This document shows positions 44,963 through 53,882 of a stretch of 64,000 bases of DNA, in pieces. The position numbers were made by a program, and so were the translations under genes. This DNA is from Candidatus Abyssobacteria bacterium SURF_5. Lineage in GTDB: Bacteria > Abyssobacteria > SURF-5. Numbering within the stretch: the stretch's first letter is position 1; every line of letters starts with the position of its first letter. The stretch spans positions 35,758 through 99,757 of the forward strand of contig QZKU01000114.1 in NCBI GenBank assembly GCA_003598085.1. Direction: 5' to 3'. Under the pieces are notes generated by a model. It had not been told where the DNA came from, searched no databases, and saw only the letters and a program-made list of their open reading frames with translations.

Positions 44963-45640
44963 GTGAAAAGATTTGCCGTTTTAGGCTTGGGAAATTTCGG
45001 ATCTCATCTGGCGCGCTCTCTCGCCCGCAAAGGGGCGGAGGTGCTGGCCGTTGACATAGACGAGCAAGCGGTCCTGAATATCAAGGACTCGGTAACGCAA
45101 GCCGTGGTCGCAAACGCGTCCGATAAGAAGGCTCTGCTCTCACTCGATATCGAAAAGTTCGACTGCGTCGTCGTCAGCCTCGGAGAAAAAGTGGATGCCT
45201 CCATCCTTATCGCCCTCTTCTTGAAAAAAGTGGGCGTTAAGGAAATACTGGTTAAAGCCATTAGCGAGGACCATGTCGAAGCCCTCAAGAATGTCGGCGC
45301 GACCATTGTCGTCTTCCCCGAGCGCGACATCGCAGAGAAAGTGGCTGATAACCTGATTACGCCAAACCTGATTGACTTCATCCCCGTCAGCGATGGCCAC
45401 AGCATCGTGGAAATAAAAGCTCCCCATGAATTCTTCGGAAGAACTTTGGCGGATCTGAAGCTGCGGAATCGTTTCGGGGTTCACGTGCTGGCAGTCAGAA
45501 CACCGGAGAAACAGGAAATCACGACTCGGAAGACCGGAAATGTAGAAATCCCCGACGGCGATTTTCGAATTCAGGAAAACCAAGTGCTCATTATCATGGG
45601 CGAGAACAGAAATATCGAGAAGATCAGAAAACTGTCCTAG
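44963..45640 (+). CDS. trkA: TrkA/KtrA-family RCK potassium-uptake regulatory protein
   Basis: 225 residues from a GTG with GGAGGGA upstream. The N-terminal Rossmann fold binds NAD(H) or ATP: FAVLGLGNFGSHLARSL, VDIDEQAV, VVSLGEKVD. The C-terminal TrkA_C domain (about 140-220) has HSIVEIKAPHEFFGRTLADLKLRNRFGVHVLAV, and could bind a small nucleotide such as c-di-AMP in some groups. A single RCK unit of this size matches KtrA more than the double-unit TrkA. Confidence 0.94.
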   Translation: MKRFAVLGLGNFGSHLARSLARKGAEVLAVDIDEQAVLNIKDSVTQAVVANASDKKALLSLDIEKFDCVVVSLGEKVDASILIALFLKKVGVKEILVKAISEDHVEALKNVGATIVVFPERDIAEKVADNLITPNLIDFIPVSDGHSIVEIKAPHEFFGRTLADLKLRNRFGVHVLAVRTPEKQEITTRKTGNVEIPDGDFRIQENQVLIIMGENRNIEKIRKLS

Positions 45641-45659
45641 AGAGCCGCCCCGCCGCATT

Positions 45660-46196
45660 CTATTCCGCCTGCAATGTCTCGACCGTAATATTTTCATTCG
45701 TATAAATGCAAATGGATGCCGCCGTCAACAGGGACTCCCTGACGATCTGCTCCGCGTCGAGGTCGGAATGTTTAATGAGCGCCCGCGCCGCCGCAAGGGC
45801 GAATGGACCGCCGGAACCGATGGCGATTATGCCGTCGTCAGGCTCGACGATCTCTCCCGTCCCCGATAACAGAAGCGAATGAGTGGAATCGACCACCGCC
45901 AGCAGCGCTTCCAATCTGCGCAAATACTTGTCCGTCCGCCAGTCCTTCGCCAGTTCGACTGCCGCCCGCTGAAGATTCGCCTTGTACTGCGACAGCTTCG
46001 CATCAAACCGCTCAAAAAGCGTGATCGCGTCGGCGGCAGCCCCTGCAAAGCCCGCAAGAACTTTTCCTTCCGCCAATCTCCGGATTTTCACCGCCCGGTG
46101 CTTGACAATCGTCTCCGAAAGGGTCACCTGTCCATCTCCGCCAAGAGCAACTATCCCTTTATGCCTGACCGCCAGCACAGTCGTTCCACGAAACAT
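45660..46196 (-). CDS. hslV: ATP-dependent protease subunit HslV (ClpQ)
   Basis: 178 residues. After a four-residue leader (MFRG) the mature N-terminus starts [10 protein letters not shown]; its Thr is the proteasome-type nucleophile. GGDGQVTL, the [17 protein letters not shown] region and the [15 protein letters not shown] segment match the family. It is expressed after xerC with a GGAGGGCGG site. Its usual partner gene hslU should follow, but here the next gene, 19 nt away, is convergent trkA. HslU must therefore be encoded elsewhere, or the protease works with another ATPase or is orphaned. Confidence 0.94.
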   Translation of the reverse strand: MFRGTTVLAVRHKGIVALGGDGQVTLSETIVKHRAVKIRRLAEGKVLAGFAGAAADAITLFERFDAKLSQYKANLQRAAVELAKDWRTDKYLRRLEALLAVVDSTHSLLLSGTGEIVEPDDGIIAIGSGGPFALAAARALIKHSDLDAEQIVRESLLTAASICIYTNENITVETLQAE

Positions 46197-46197
46197 G

Positions 46198-47118
46198 TTA
46201 TCCGCCCTCCGGTTTCCGCCGCGCATGAGGATGCGCCCGATCATACATGATCCGCAGCCGCTCAGCGCTTACATGCGTATATATTTGAGTGGTCGAGAGA
46301 CTCGAATGACCGAGCAGTTCCTGAACGTCGCGCAGATCCGCCCCTCCGTCCAACAGATGAGTCGCAAAACTGTGGCGAAGCGTGTGCGGGCTTACTGACC
46401 GGCCACCCCACAGTTTTCGCGAGTACTTCGTAACGATCCGGTGCAGATCTCGCTCCTGCAACGGACGCCCTGTCCTGCTGAGAAAAATCCTGTTCCGGGA
46501 GAGCCCCCTGTCCCACGAGGCCCGCTCAGGCAAATAGCTTCGCACTGCGTCCACCGCATATCTGCCCAGCAAGACCATCCGCTGCTTTCCACCTTTTCCC
46601 GTGACTTTCATGACGCCGCCAAGCAGGTCCATGTCGCTCAAATCAGCCGCCGCCAATTCGGCCACACGGACTCCGGTCGAGTAAAACACCTCGAGGATCG
46701 CGCGGTCGCGCAGGCCCGCCAGCGCGTCCTTTTCCGGACATTCCAGCAGCAGCTTCACCTCGTCAACCGTAAGAAATTCGGGAAGATGCCTGCGCACTTT
46801 CGGCGTGGAGATCTCCTCGGCCGGATTTTCGAAAATGATCCGCTCGCGCTGCAGGAAGGAGAAGAAGCTTCGCACGGTCGAGAGCTTTCGGGCAATGCTT
46901 CGCCGCGACGCTCCGCTCGCATGCAACGAGGCAAGATACGCTCGCAGCTTCAGGGTATCGATCAGCCGGAGCGCCTCCGGATGGACCAGCGCGTCGTCAG
47001 AAGAGTTGTTTGCGAAAAGCAAGAGGCGCCGGATATCGGAAGCGTACGCGCGCACCGTATGCTTGCTGGCGTTGCGCTCGCTTCTCAGGTACTCCTCGAA
47101 AAGGGAAAGGCAATCCAT
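46198..47118 (-). CDS. xerC: tyrosine recombinase XerC/XerD
   Basis: 306 residues. The N-terminal core-binding domain (about 1-95) precedes the catalytic domain with Arg in STGVRVAEL, His-x-x-Arg in [14 protein letters not shown], His in LLGHSSLS and the nucleophilic Tyr in TQIYTHVS. The dif-type resolution of chromosome dimers is the usual role. The xerC-hslV neighbourhood is typical of XerC. A dif site is not in view. Confidence 0.93.
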   Translation of the reverse strand: MDCLSLFEEYLRSERNASKHTVRAYASDIRRLLLFANNSSDDALVHPEALRLIDTLKLRAYLASLHASGASRRSIARKLSTVRSFFSFLQRERIIFENPAEEISTPKVRRHLPEFLTVDEVKLLLECPEKDALAGLRDRAILEVFYSTGVRVAELAAADLSDMDLLGGVMKVTGKGGKQRMVLLGRYAVDAVRSYLPERASWDRGLSRNRIFLSRTGRPLQERDLHRIVTKYSRKLWGGRSVSPHTLRHSFATHLLDGGADLRDVQELLGHSSLSTTQIYTHVSAERLRIMYDRAHPHARRKPEGG

Positions 47119-47123
47119 ACGCC

Positions 47124-49397
47124 TTAGAGTGCAGCCTCAGTTTTTACGTCTTCTTTATATGAGCACCCTTTCCTGGGACATTTGAACAGGTGCTTGCCGT
47201 CGCGCGTGTACTGCTCGACCAGATAATTCCCGCCGCACAACGGACAAGCCTTGGCCACCGGCTTGTTCCAACTGGCGAATTTGCAGTCGGGATACCGGCT
47301 GCAGCTGTAAAAGACACGCCCCCTCTTGGAGCGCCGCTCGACAACTTCACCTCCGCACCCGGGCTCGGGACACGCGACGCCGATACTTAGAGGCATGGCT
47401 GTCTTACACTCGGGATAATTAGAACAAGAAACAAAGCGGCCCATCCGCCCCATCTTCACTACCAATTGGCCGCCGCAGTTAGGGCAGGTCTTCCCGGAAA
47501 CGAGTTGCTGGGCCTCCTCTTGAGAGCCGGCACTGCCTTCTTCGGCTACTTTCTTCGTGGTCTTGCACTCGGGATATCCGGAGCAAGCGAGGAATTTCCC
47601 GTATCGGCCCCAGCGAAGAACCATTGGTTTCCCACAGTTTTCGCATGTCTCCTCGGTGGGAACCCCGTCTTTCTTTACATCCCGCATCTTCTGGCTTGCG
47701 GTCGCAAGCGAATCTTCAAATGGGCGATAAAATTCCCACAACACCTGCTGCCAATCGATCTTCCCTTCCTCGACCTCGTCGAGCTGTTCCTCCATTTTCG
47801 CCGTGAACTCGATGTCAAGTATCTTAGGGAAACTCTCGACAAGCAGATCATTAACCGTGCAGCCAAGATCGGTCGGTGAAAGCCTCCCTCTCTCGCGGTG
47901 CACGTACTTGCGCTTTTGAATCGTGTCAACGATCGTGGCGTACGTGCTGGGCCGCCCGATCCCCTGTTCCTCGAGCGCCTTCACAAGAGTGGCCTCCGTA
48001 AACCGGGGCGGCGGCTTCGTGAAATGCTGCTCCGGCTGCACGTCCTTCAGCTCCAATGCATCGTTTTCGACTACCGGCGGAAATGAAGTCTCTCGCTCCT
48101 CGCCGTTTCCGTTATCCTCCGATTCCTCTTTGTACAACACGAGAAATCCCTTGGATCGTAGTATCGAGCCCGACGCCCGCAGTAGGTACTTCGCGGCGGC
48201 TTCTATTTCAATCGTCGTCTGATCATAGATGGCGGGGGCCATTTGACTCGCGAGAAATCGGTTCCAGATCAGCGTGTACAACTGCAGGTACTCTTTCGGC
48301 AGATGCTGCGCGAGCCTTTCAGGCGTCCATTCCATTGAAGTTGGTCGAACAGCCTCATGCGCGTCCTGCGAGTCGCGCTTATTCTTGAACACATTCACAT
48401 GATTCGGCGGATAATATTCCCTGCCATATCGAGCAAGAATGTAGTTCAGCGCTTCATCCTGGGCCTCTTTCGAGATACGGACCGAATCCGTTCTCATATA
48501 GGTGATGAGCGCCACATTGCCTTCTCCCGGGATCTCCACGCCCTCATACAGTTCTTGTGCGAGCCGCATTGTCCTGGTCGGCCGCATCCTCAATTTTTTC
48601 GAAGCTTCCTGCTGCAGCGTGCTGGTGATGAAAGGCGGATACGGCCTGCGCCGAACCTCTTTCGTCTCGAGGTTCTTGACAACGTAAGACGCTTTGCGCA
48701 ATTCACCGGCAATCCTGCTCGCCTCCTCGCCATTCGCGACTTCGGCTTTTTCTCCCTCTATTTTCGCAAGCAACGCCTCGAACGGCGAATATCCCGCCTT
48801 CTGAAGCAGGGCCTTGATCGACCAGTATTCCTGCGGAACAAACTTGTTGATCTGCTCTTCCCGCTCGCACAGCAGCCGAACGGCCACTGACTGCACCCTC
48901 CCTGCGCTCAACCCCCGCTTGACCTTGTCCCACAGAAGCGGGCTGATCTTGTATCCAACCAGGCGATCAAGAATCCGTCGCGCCTGCTGCGCGTTCACCA
49001 GAGCCATATCGATGTCCCGCGGATGGCGGATCGCTTCCTGAACGGCATTCCGCGTGATCTCGTTGAAGACGATCCGCTTCATCTTCTTATTGGCCTGTGA
49101 GCCGAGCGCCTCCTGAATATGCCATCCGATAGCCTCGCCCTCGCGGTCGAAGTCCGGCGCGAGGTATATGATTTCGGCATCCTGAGCCTCTTTTTTGAGA
49201 CGGCTGACAATCTTTTTCTTGCCGCTCAGAATCGTGTATTTGGGCCGGAAGTTGCCGTCAACATCCACCCCGAGTTCCTTTTCCGGCAAATCACGGACGT
49301 GCCCCATCGAGGCTTCAACGTGATATTCTTTGCCCAAATATTTGTTTATAGTCTTCGCTTTTGCAGGCGACTCTACTACCAACAGTTTCTTGGCCAC
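47124..49397 (-). CDS. topA: DNA topoisomerase I
   Basis: 757 residues. Toprim domain at the N-terminus (VVESPAKAKTINKYLG, APDFDREGEAIGWH), catalytic Tyr in ALITYMRTDSVRIS, and the GRPSTYATIV motif. The C-terminal part has four Cys4 zinc-finger units: CENCGKPM..CSGYPEC, CPNCGGQ..CSNYPEC, CPEPGCGG..CSRYPDC and CPLCGG..CPRKGC. This is a complete type IA enzyme relaxing negative supercoils. It follows the NYN-domain gene by 3 nt and precedes xerC by 5 nt. Confidence 0.97.
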   Translation of the reverse strand: MAKKLLVVESPAKAKTINKYLGKEYHVEASMGHVRDLPEKELGVDVDGNFRPKYTILSGKKKIVSRLKKEAQDAEIIYLAPDFDREGEAIGWHIQEALGSQANKKMKRIVFNEITRNAVQEAIRHPRDIDMALVNAQQARRILDRLVGYKISPLLWDKVKRGLSAGRVQSVAVRLLCEREEQINKFVPQEYWSIKALLQKAGYSPFEALLAKIEGEKAEVANGEEASRIAGELRKASYVVKNLETKEVRRRPYPPFITSTLQQEASKKLRMRPTRTMRLAQELYEGVEIPGEGNVALITYMRTDSVRISKEAQDEALNYILARYGREYYPPNHVNVFKNKRDSQDAHEAVRPTSMEWTPERLAQHLPKEYLQLYTLIWNRFLASQMAPAIYDQTTIEIEAAAKYLLRASGSILRSKGFLVLYKEESEDNGNGEERETSFPPVVENDALELKDVQPEQHFTKPPPRFTEATLVKALEEQGIGRPSTYATIVDTIQKRKYVHRERGRLSPTDLGCTVNDLLVESFPKILDIEFTAKMEEQLDEVEEGKIDWQQVLWEFYRPFEDSLATASQKMRDVKKDGVPTEETCENCGKPMVLRWGRYGKFLACSGYPECKTTKKVAEEGSAGSQEEAQQLVSGKTCPNCGGQLVVKMGRMGRFVSCSNYPECKTAMPLSIGVACPEPGCGGEVVERRSKRGRVFYSCSRYPDCKFASWNKPVAKACPLCGGNYLVEQYTRDGKHLFKCPRKGCSYKEDVKTEAAL

Positions 49398-49400
49398 GAA

Positions 49401-49865
49401 TCAACTTCTCCTTTTCCTGAAATATTTCAGCCACTCCTCGACATCGACCTCCTCCCGCAGGTAACCGGGAACAGGCCGGCGTTTCGGAGCCGGCGATTCC
49501 AATGTTCGTGCAAATTCCTCAGCGCTTATCGTCCGTGCCCGCCGGCTGCGCGCGCACCTGCGGATCTCATTGTCCGAAGATACAACGGTCAGACCTTTCG
49601 GGTTCGGGTCCTTTCTGATCATCTCGATGATGATTTCATCGGCAGAAATTGGGGGCAGCGCGAAAATAACCCGCACGTCACCCCTTTCGTAACGCGGCCC
49701 TGAATACAATTCAGCCGCGCGATCAAAAACCACTGTAACCTTTTGACGCCGTAACTGCAAATGTTGTGCCAGAATCCGGATCAATTGCTCTTCATCATCG
49801 GGATCGGCCAGAGAGATCCCCGACATTTTCCCGATCAAGTTGTGTCCATCAATAAGTAGCGCCAT
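49401..49865 (-). CDS. NYN-domain (YacP/Rae1-like) predicted ribonuclease
   Basis: 154 residues. The PIN-like NYN fold begins with LLIDGHNLIGKM (first acidic residue) and continues with VTVVFDRAAE, ADEIIIEMIRKDPN, LTVVSSDNEIRR and AEEFARTL. These acidic residues (D, D, D) form the metal site of the YacP family. B. subtilis YacP (Rae1) cleaves mRNA on the ribosome; whether that role extends here is unproven. First gene of a topA-xerC-hslV operon driven by a strong promoter. Confidence 0.85.
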   Translation of the reverse strand: MALLIDGHNLIGKMSGISLADPDDEEQLIRILAQHLQLRRQKVTVVFDRAAELYSGPRYERGDVRVIFALPPISADEIIIEMIRKDPNPKGLTVVSSDNEIRRCARSRRARTISAEEFARTLESPAPKRRPVPGYLREEVDVEEWLKYFRKRRS

Positions 49866-49908
49866 TTTTCATCACAACTCTAGAATACCACAATTCGGTT
49901 AATCGCGC

Positions 49909-49937
49909 ATTATAGTCACAGCGCCCCCCCTTGTCAA
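49909..49937 (-). promoter_or_regulatory. strong sigma-70 promoter of the NYN-topA-xerC-hslV operon
   Basis: On the minus strand TTGACA (49932-49937) and TATAAT (49909-49914), both exact, are 17 bp apart, 43 bp before the NYN gene start. The spacer contains a run of seven G. Confidence 0.9.
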
Positions 49938-50019
49938 ATTACCAAAGCCTCAAAAGGAACACTCCCTCGTTCAAATGAGCAACCCCGGCAATATTTGCCG
50001 CCCCGCAACCATGTGCCCC

Positions 50020-50053
50020 CTTGCAAGAAAAGGGGGAATCGATATTCCCCCTT
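50020..50053 (-). terminator. Rho-independent terminator after the CBS-domain gene
   Basis: On the minus strand AAGGGGGAAT pairs with ATTCCCCCTT across a 4-nt loop (50030-50053) and is followed by TTCTTGC. It lies 24 nt after the CBS gene stop. Confidence 0.7.
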
Positions 50054-50077
50054 CTCGACACCTTTCGCTGCTGTCTT

Positions 50078-50515
50078 TTAACGTTCCGGTCTTGCGGGCT
50101 CAGAAACCTCGCGCAACGCTTCGCCGACCAGTGCTCCGCTTAAATGAACCGCCAGATCGCCGAGCGAGACAATGCCCACAACCTGGTTCTCTTCATTTTT
50201 CACGATTAGCCGGCGTATCTGGTTCGTTTCCATCAGCCTGATCGCTTCATCGACATCGGCATCCTCATTGCATGAGATGACATCCGTTGTCATTATTTGG
50301 CTCACGTTAAAAGTATTCGGGTCATAGCCCTCCGCAACGGCTCGTATCGTGATGTCGCGATCCGTTATCATTCCAACCAACCGATTATTATCAAAAACCG
50401 GCAGCACACCTATATTCAGCTCCTTCATCTTCCGAGCCGCGTCGGCAATCGAATCCGATTGATGAATCGATTCCACATTGCGTGTCATAACGTCACGTAT
50501 CTTCACTTGATTCAC
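50078..50515 (-). CDS. tandem CBS-domain protein
   Basis: 145 residues with two CBS motifs: VKIRDVMTRNVESIHQSD ... GVLPVFDNNRLVGMITDRDITIRA, and SQIMTTDVISCNEDADVDEAI ... QIRRLIVKNEENQVVGIVSLGDLA. The pair folds as a Bateman module that binds adenine nucleotides such as AMP, ATP or SAM. No enzyme domain is attached, so it is a free regulatory module. Two GTG starts are possible (50515, or 50506 with GGGGGTGA before it). Monocistronic, with its own terminator. Confidence 0.92.
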   Translation of the reverse strand: MNQVKIRDVMTRNVESIHQSDSIADAARKMKELNIGVLPVFDNNRLVGMITDRDITIRAVAEGYDPNTFNVSQIMTTDVISCNEDADVDEAIRLMETNQIRRLIVKNEENQVVGIVSLGDLAVHLSGALVGEALREVSEPARPER

Positions 50516-50646
50516 CCCCTTTTCCCCTTCTTCCCGTCTGAAGACGTTCGAAGAGCGGTATATTTACCTATAATAGTATTGCAATCATCAAATGGAGGGC
50601 GCAAGGGAAGAACCGGTTACACTCTGAGCAGTAAGCAGTTCCGCGA

Positions 50647-51615
50647 TCAGACATCTCTGTCGGCAAGGGTAAGCATCCACGGCCCTTCCGGCGCCCGCGG
50701 ACCGTTTCGGATGTCCGAAAGGATACAGTCTTCGCGAGACCGGCAACGCATGAAACCAAAACGATGCAATCGCAGGTTTACTCCCTGAAAACTGAGATGG
50801 CTGAATCTCCAGGATCGACAATGATCGATAAGCAGGCGCATGCATTCCCGCTGCCGTCGAATGCAAACCAGGTCATAGATCTCTGCCGCGGTGCCGGAGA
50901 ATGCGTAAACGCAGTAGCCGATGCTTTCTCCATTTTCTATGAATTCGAAACTGGAAAGCCGCCGGGTCGGATTGTCACAAAACCGCCAGTTCAAGAACGC
51001 GGCCGACCGCACGCCTTGTATGAAATCGGAGGGCACATCGAAATCCTGCTTGAACCGAATGACCGGCTTCATCTGGATATTGCGCGGGGACGAACCAAAC
51101 CACATCAATGTGTACATCTCCGAGAATAAATCCAAGAGGAAAGACGCGGCTCTATGATGAAAAAAAACCTTCAGTTGCGAAAGAGCCAGGGGAAACAGCC
51201 ATACTTCAAGAGGGATAACGTGGTCCAGCTCATTCACTACGTGCGAAAGTTCATTCGGAAATCCGATGAGAAAATAGTTGCGCTCGTTCCCGGCAAACTT
51301 TGAAAGTTTTCCATATATCCCCTTGTTTCTGAATTGCTCCGCCATGAAGAGGTCCACATTCTGGAAAACATCGAATGCACCGGTTTTCGTGCTGGTGAAT
51401 CGACGCGGCGTGCGCGCGGTAAGTCCGATTATTCCTTTTTCCTCGTCTTCCGCAACATAAATACGGGCCGGTCCATCAGGGTTTTGAAAGTACTTCCAAT
51501 GCAGCCATTCGGACCGTCTAATACCGTAGTTGTGCCGCCGAAATAAGGCCGCGATTTCCGGGAGATCTTTTTCAGTTCCGCGGCGAAACGTACACCTTTT
51601 CACTTGTGTGTCCAT
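50647..51615 (-). CDS. GNAT-like acyltransferase of unknown substrate
   Basis: 322 residues from the ATG at 51615 (GGAGGACA upstream). The N-terminal half has a GNAT-like core: FRRGTEKDLPEIAALFRRHN and NVDLFMAEQFRNKGIYGKLSKFAG, the latter being an R-x-x-G-x-(x)-G/A-type acetyl-CoA loop. The C-terminal half (SFEFIENGESIGYCVYAF, AEIYDLVCIRRQ) looks like a second, degenerate GNAT domain. Such two-domain proteins occur near surface polysaccharide genes, but none is adjacent here. It is divergent from the rib operon. Confidence 0.7.
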   Translation of the reverse strand: MDTQVKRCTFRRGTEKDLPEIAALFRRHNYGIRRSEWLHWKYFQNPDGPARIYVAEDEEKGIIGLTARTPRRFTSTKTGAFDVFQNVDLFMAEQFRNKGIYGKLSKFAGNERNYFLIGFPNELSHVVNELDHVIPLEVWLFPLALSQLKVFFHHRAASFLLDLFSEMYTLMWFGSSPRNIQMKPVIRFKQDFDVPSDFIQGVRSAAFLNWRFCDNPTRRLSSFEFIENGESIGYCVYAFSGTAAEIYDLVCIRRQRECMRLLIDHCRSWRFSHLSFQGVNLRLHRFGFMRCRSREDCILSDIRNGPRAPEGPWMLTLADRDV

Positions 51616-51769
51616 AATGTATGTCCTCCGCAAGGAAAGCTCAAGATGCTTTCATCCTAAAGCCTTCATTTATAATGCTCCCGCAGAAATGAACTTAATT
51701 AAAGGGGCTGAAGAAGTGCTGATTGAAATGTGTCATCCGACTTTCAGGTGAGCAATAGGAAAACCGACA

Positions 51770-51799
51770 TTGACAAATCTCCGACTCCCATGGTATATT
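51770..51799 (+). promoter_or_regulatory. sigma-70 promoter of the riboflavin operon
   Basis: TTGACA (51770-51775, exact) and TATATT (51794-51799) are 18 bp apart, immediately upstream of the FMN riboswitch. Confidence 0.85.
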
Positions 51800-51814
51800 G
51801 TCTTCATAAAACGG

Positions 51815-51962
51815 CTTCGGGACAGGGTGAAATTCCTTACCGGCGGTATGGCGCCGTAAATGGGGCCGAGCCCGCGAGCGTATCTGGCTTTCAACCCCCA
51901 TGATATGCAGACTTGGTGAGAGGCCAGGGCCGACAGTGAAAGTCTGGATGGGAGAAGTCGAT
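51815..51962 (+). promoter_or_regulatory. FMN riboswitch (RFN element)
   Basis: Conserved pieces are present in order: ACAGGGTGAAATTCC with TACCGGCGGTATGG, AGCCCGCGAGCG, GACTTGGTGAGAGGCCAG, GCCGACAGTGAAAGTC and TGGATGGGAGAAG. These form the six-helix junction that binds FMN. It is placed between the promoter and ribD. It is followed by a terminator-like hairpin, so FMN should cause premature termination of the rib transcript. Confidence 0.96.
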
Positions 51963-51985
51963 CAGAAGAGAAGTGTCTCAAGTGT

Positions 51986-52017
51986 CCCGAAATGCCTTTG
52001 CATTTCGGGCTTTTGCT
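51986..52017 (+). terminator. riboswitch-controlled intrinsic terminator
   Basis: CCCGAAATG pairs with CATTTCGGG across the loop CCTTTG (51986-52009), followed by CTTTTGCTT. It lies 23 nt after the FMN riboswitch and about 80 nt before ribD, the expected layout for transcription attenuation. Confidence 0.88.
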
Positions 52018-52095
52018 TGAGGGCACGTGCGGTGTTTTGCCTCTCCTGCAGACCTCCCGAAGCTTCTTAATTGGACCAAACTGAAGCAGTTGCAC

Positions 52096-53199
52096 ATGTC
52101 TTCCCAATCGCAAAAATACATGGCGCGCGCCCTCGAGCTAGCGGCGCTTGGCCGCGGTTTCACCAGCCCGAATCCTCTGGTCGGCGCGGTCATTGTAAAG
52201 AACGGAAAAGTAATAGGCGAAGGCTTTCATCGGAAGTATGGGGAAGCGCATGCCGAGGTTGCCGCGCTCCAACAGGCGGTCGAATCCGTCCGCGGCTCAA
52301 CCTTATACGTAACCCTCGAGCCGTGTTGCCATTATGGCAAAACCCCTCCCTGTACGGAGGCGGTGATTAAGGCCGGAATCGCAAAAGTCGTTATGGCGAT
52401 GGAGGACCCGAATCCGCTCGTCTCCTGCAAGGGCAAATCGGCACTGGAGGGTTCCGGCATCGCGGTCGAAACCGGAGTACTGGCTGACGAGGCAAATCGC
52501 TTGAACGAATGGTACGTCAAGTTCGTCAGAACGAACACCCCTTTCTTTACCGCGAAAGCCGCTATGACGCTCGATGGCAAAATCGCCACCCATACCGGCG
52601 ATTCCCGATGGGTTACCGGCGAGAAAGCCCGCGAATACGTGCACTGGCTGCGCGCGGGCGCAGACGCGATCTTGGTCGGCAGCAGAACCGTCAAAATCGA
52701 TGATCCATTGCTCACCACGCGCACCCAATCCGGCAATGGGCGCGACGCGCTCCGCATCGTCATCGATGGCGAGGCCTCCATCTCGCCCGAGGCGCGGGTG
52801 CTGAAAACAGAGTCGTCCGCCCGGACGATGGTCGTTGTGAAAACCACAGCTCCGCGTGATCGAAAGGCGGCCCTCGAAGAGGCCGGCGCCCAATTGCTTG
52901 AGGTCGATCCGATCGGAGAAAAAGTAGACCTGAAGCAAGTAGCCGCGCTATTAGGAAGTCAAAATATAGCCAATGTTCTGATCGAGGGCGGTGGCGGATT
53001 GCTGGCGGCCGCGTTCGAAGCACGAATCGTGGATAAGGTGCTTTTTTTCGTCGCCCCGAAAATTTTTGGTGGTAAAGATGCTCCGACGCCGGTTGGCGGC
53101 GCCGGCGTCGCAAAGGTCGCCGATGCTTACCGGCTCCGAAACCTGTCGACCCGGCTGATCGGGGAAGACATCCTGATCGAGGCCTACGTGGAATTTTAG
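52096..53199 (+). CDS. ribD: bifunctional riboflavin biosynthesis deaminase/reductase
   Basis: 367 residues. The N-terminal deaminase has the zinc ligands HAEVAA and PCCHYGKTPPC; the C-terminal reductase has FTAKAAMTLDGKIATHTGDSRW, RAGADAILVGSRTV, DPLLTTR and NVLIEGGGGL. It converts the GTP cyclohydrolase II product to 5-amino-6-ribitylamino-uracil phosphate. The start at 52096 is the most likely; an ATG at 52120 is another option. First gene under FMN riboswitch control. The ribD stop abuts the ribE start. Confidence 0.96.
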   Translation: MSSQSQKYMARALELAALGRGFTSPNPLVGAVIVKNGKVIGEGFHRKYGEAHAEVAALQQAVESVRGSTLYVTLEPCCHYGKTPPCTEAVIKAGIAKVVMAMEDPNPLVSCKGKSALEGSGIAVETGVLADEANRLNEWYVKFVRTNTPFFTAKAAMTLDGKIATHTGDSRWVTGEKAREYVHWLRAGADAILVGSRTVKIDDPLLTTRTQSGNGRDALRIVIDGEASISPEARVLKTESSARTMVVVKTTAPRDRKAALEEAGAQLLEVDPIGEKVDLKQVAALLGSQNIANVLIEGGGGLLAAAFEARIVDKVLFFVAPKIFGGKDAPTPVGGAGVAKVADAYRLRNLSTRLIGEDILIEAYVEF

Positions 53200-53832
53200 A
53201 TGTTTACCGGAATCATTCAAGAAATCGGATTAATACGCGAGATATTGCCCGGGCAGGCATACAAGCTGAGGGTTGGAGCAAAAAAGACACTCAAGGATAT
53301 CGAACTGGGCGACAGTATCAGTATCGATGGCGCCTGCCTCACGGTCGTCGATTATGACGCGGCAAGTTTTCAGGTTGACGCCATGCCCGAAACCATCGAG
53401 AAGACAACCCTGAAGTACCTGCAGATCGGCGGCAAAGTGAATCTCGAATCGTCGCTCAGGCTGGGCGACAAGTTGGGCGGCCACTGGGTCGCAGGTCACG
53501 TTGACGGAACGGGAAAAATTCTCACGACCAGGCGCAGCGGAAACTCGGTCTTGTACGAGATATCGGTTCCGCCTGAGTTGGCCGAGCAGTTGGCGCCCAA
53601 AGGCTCCGTGGCGGTTGACGGCATCAGCCTCACCGTCATCGAATGCAGCCGCAGCGCGTTTACGATCGGCATAATCCCGCACACGCTTCAACACACGACG
53701 CTCAATTCAAAAGGCGCGGGTGATTACGTAAATCTTGAAACCGATGTCATCGGGAAATATATCTACCGCTACCTGCGGGGCGCATCGGGAACAGTAACAG
53801 AGAAGCTTCTGCGGGATTCAGGCTTTTTGTAG
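53200..53832 (+). CDS. ribE: riboflavin synthase (alpha chain)
   Basis: 210 residues, two tandem lumazine-binding barrels. Each has the MFTGIIQ or [11 protein letters not shown] type motif: [22 protein letters not shown] and [11 protein letters not shown], and the [28 protein letters not shown] end. It catalyses dismutation of two 6,7-dimethyl-8-ribityllumazine molecules into riboflavin. Directly joined to ribD (no intergenic base). Confidence 0.97.
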   Translation: MFTGIIQEIGLIREILPGQAYKLRVGAKKTLKDIELGDSISIDGACLTVVDYDAASFQVDAMPETIEKTTLKYLQIGGKVNLESSLRLGDKLGGHWVAGHVDGTGKILTTRRSGNSVLYEISVPPELAEQLAPKGSVAVDGISLTVIECSRSAFTIGIIPHTLQHTTLNSKGAGDYVNLETDVIGKYIYRYLRGASGTVTEKLLRDSGFL

Positions 53833-53882
53833 AGTCGTGCACGACGCACGCGCGCAGGACGGCAAAATGGAGGAGGATCCAC

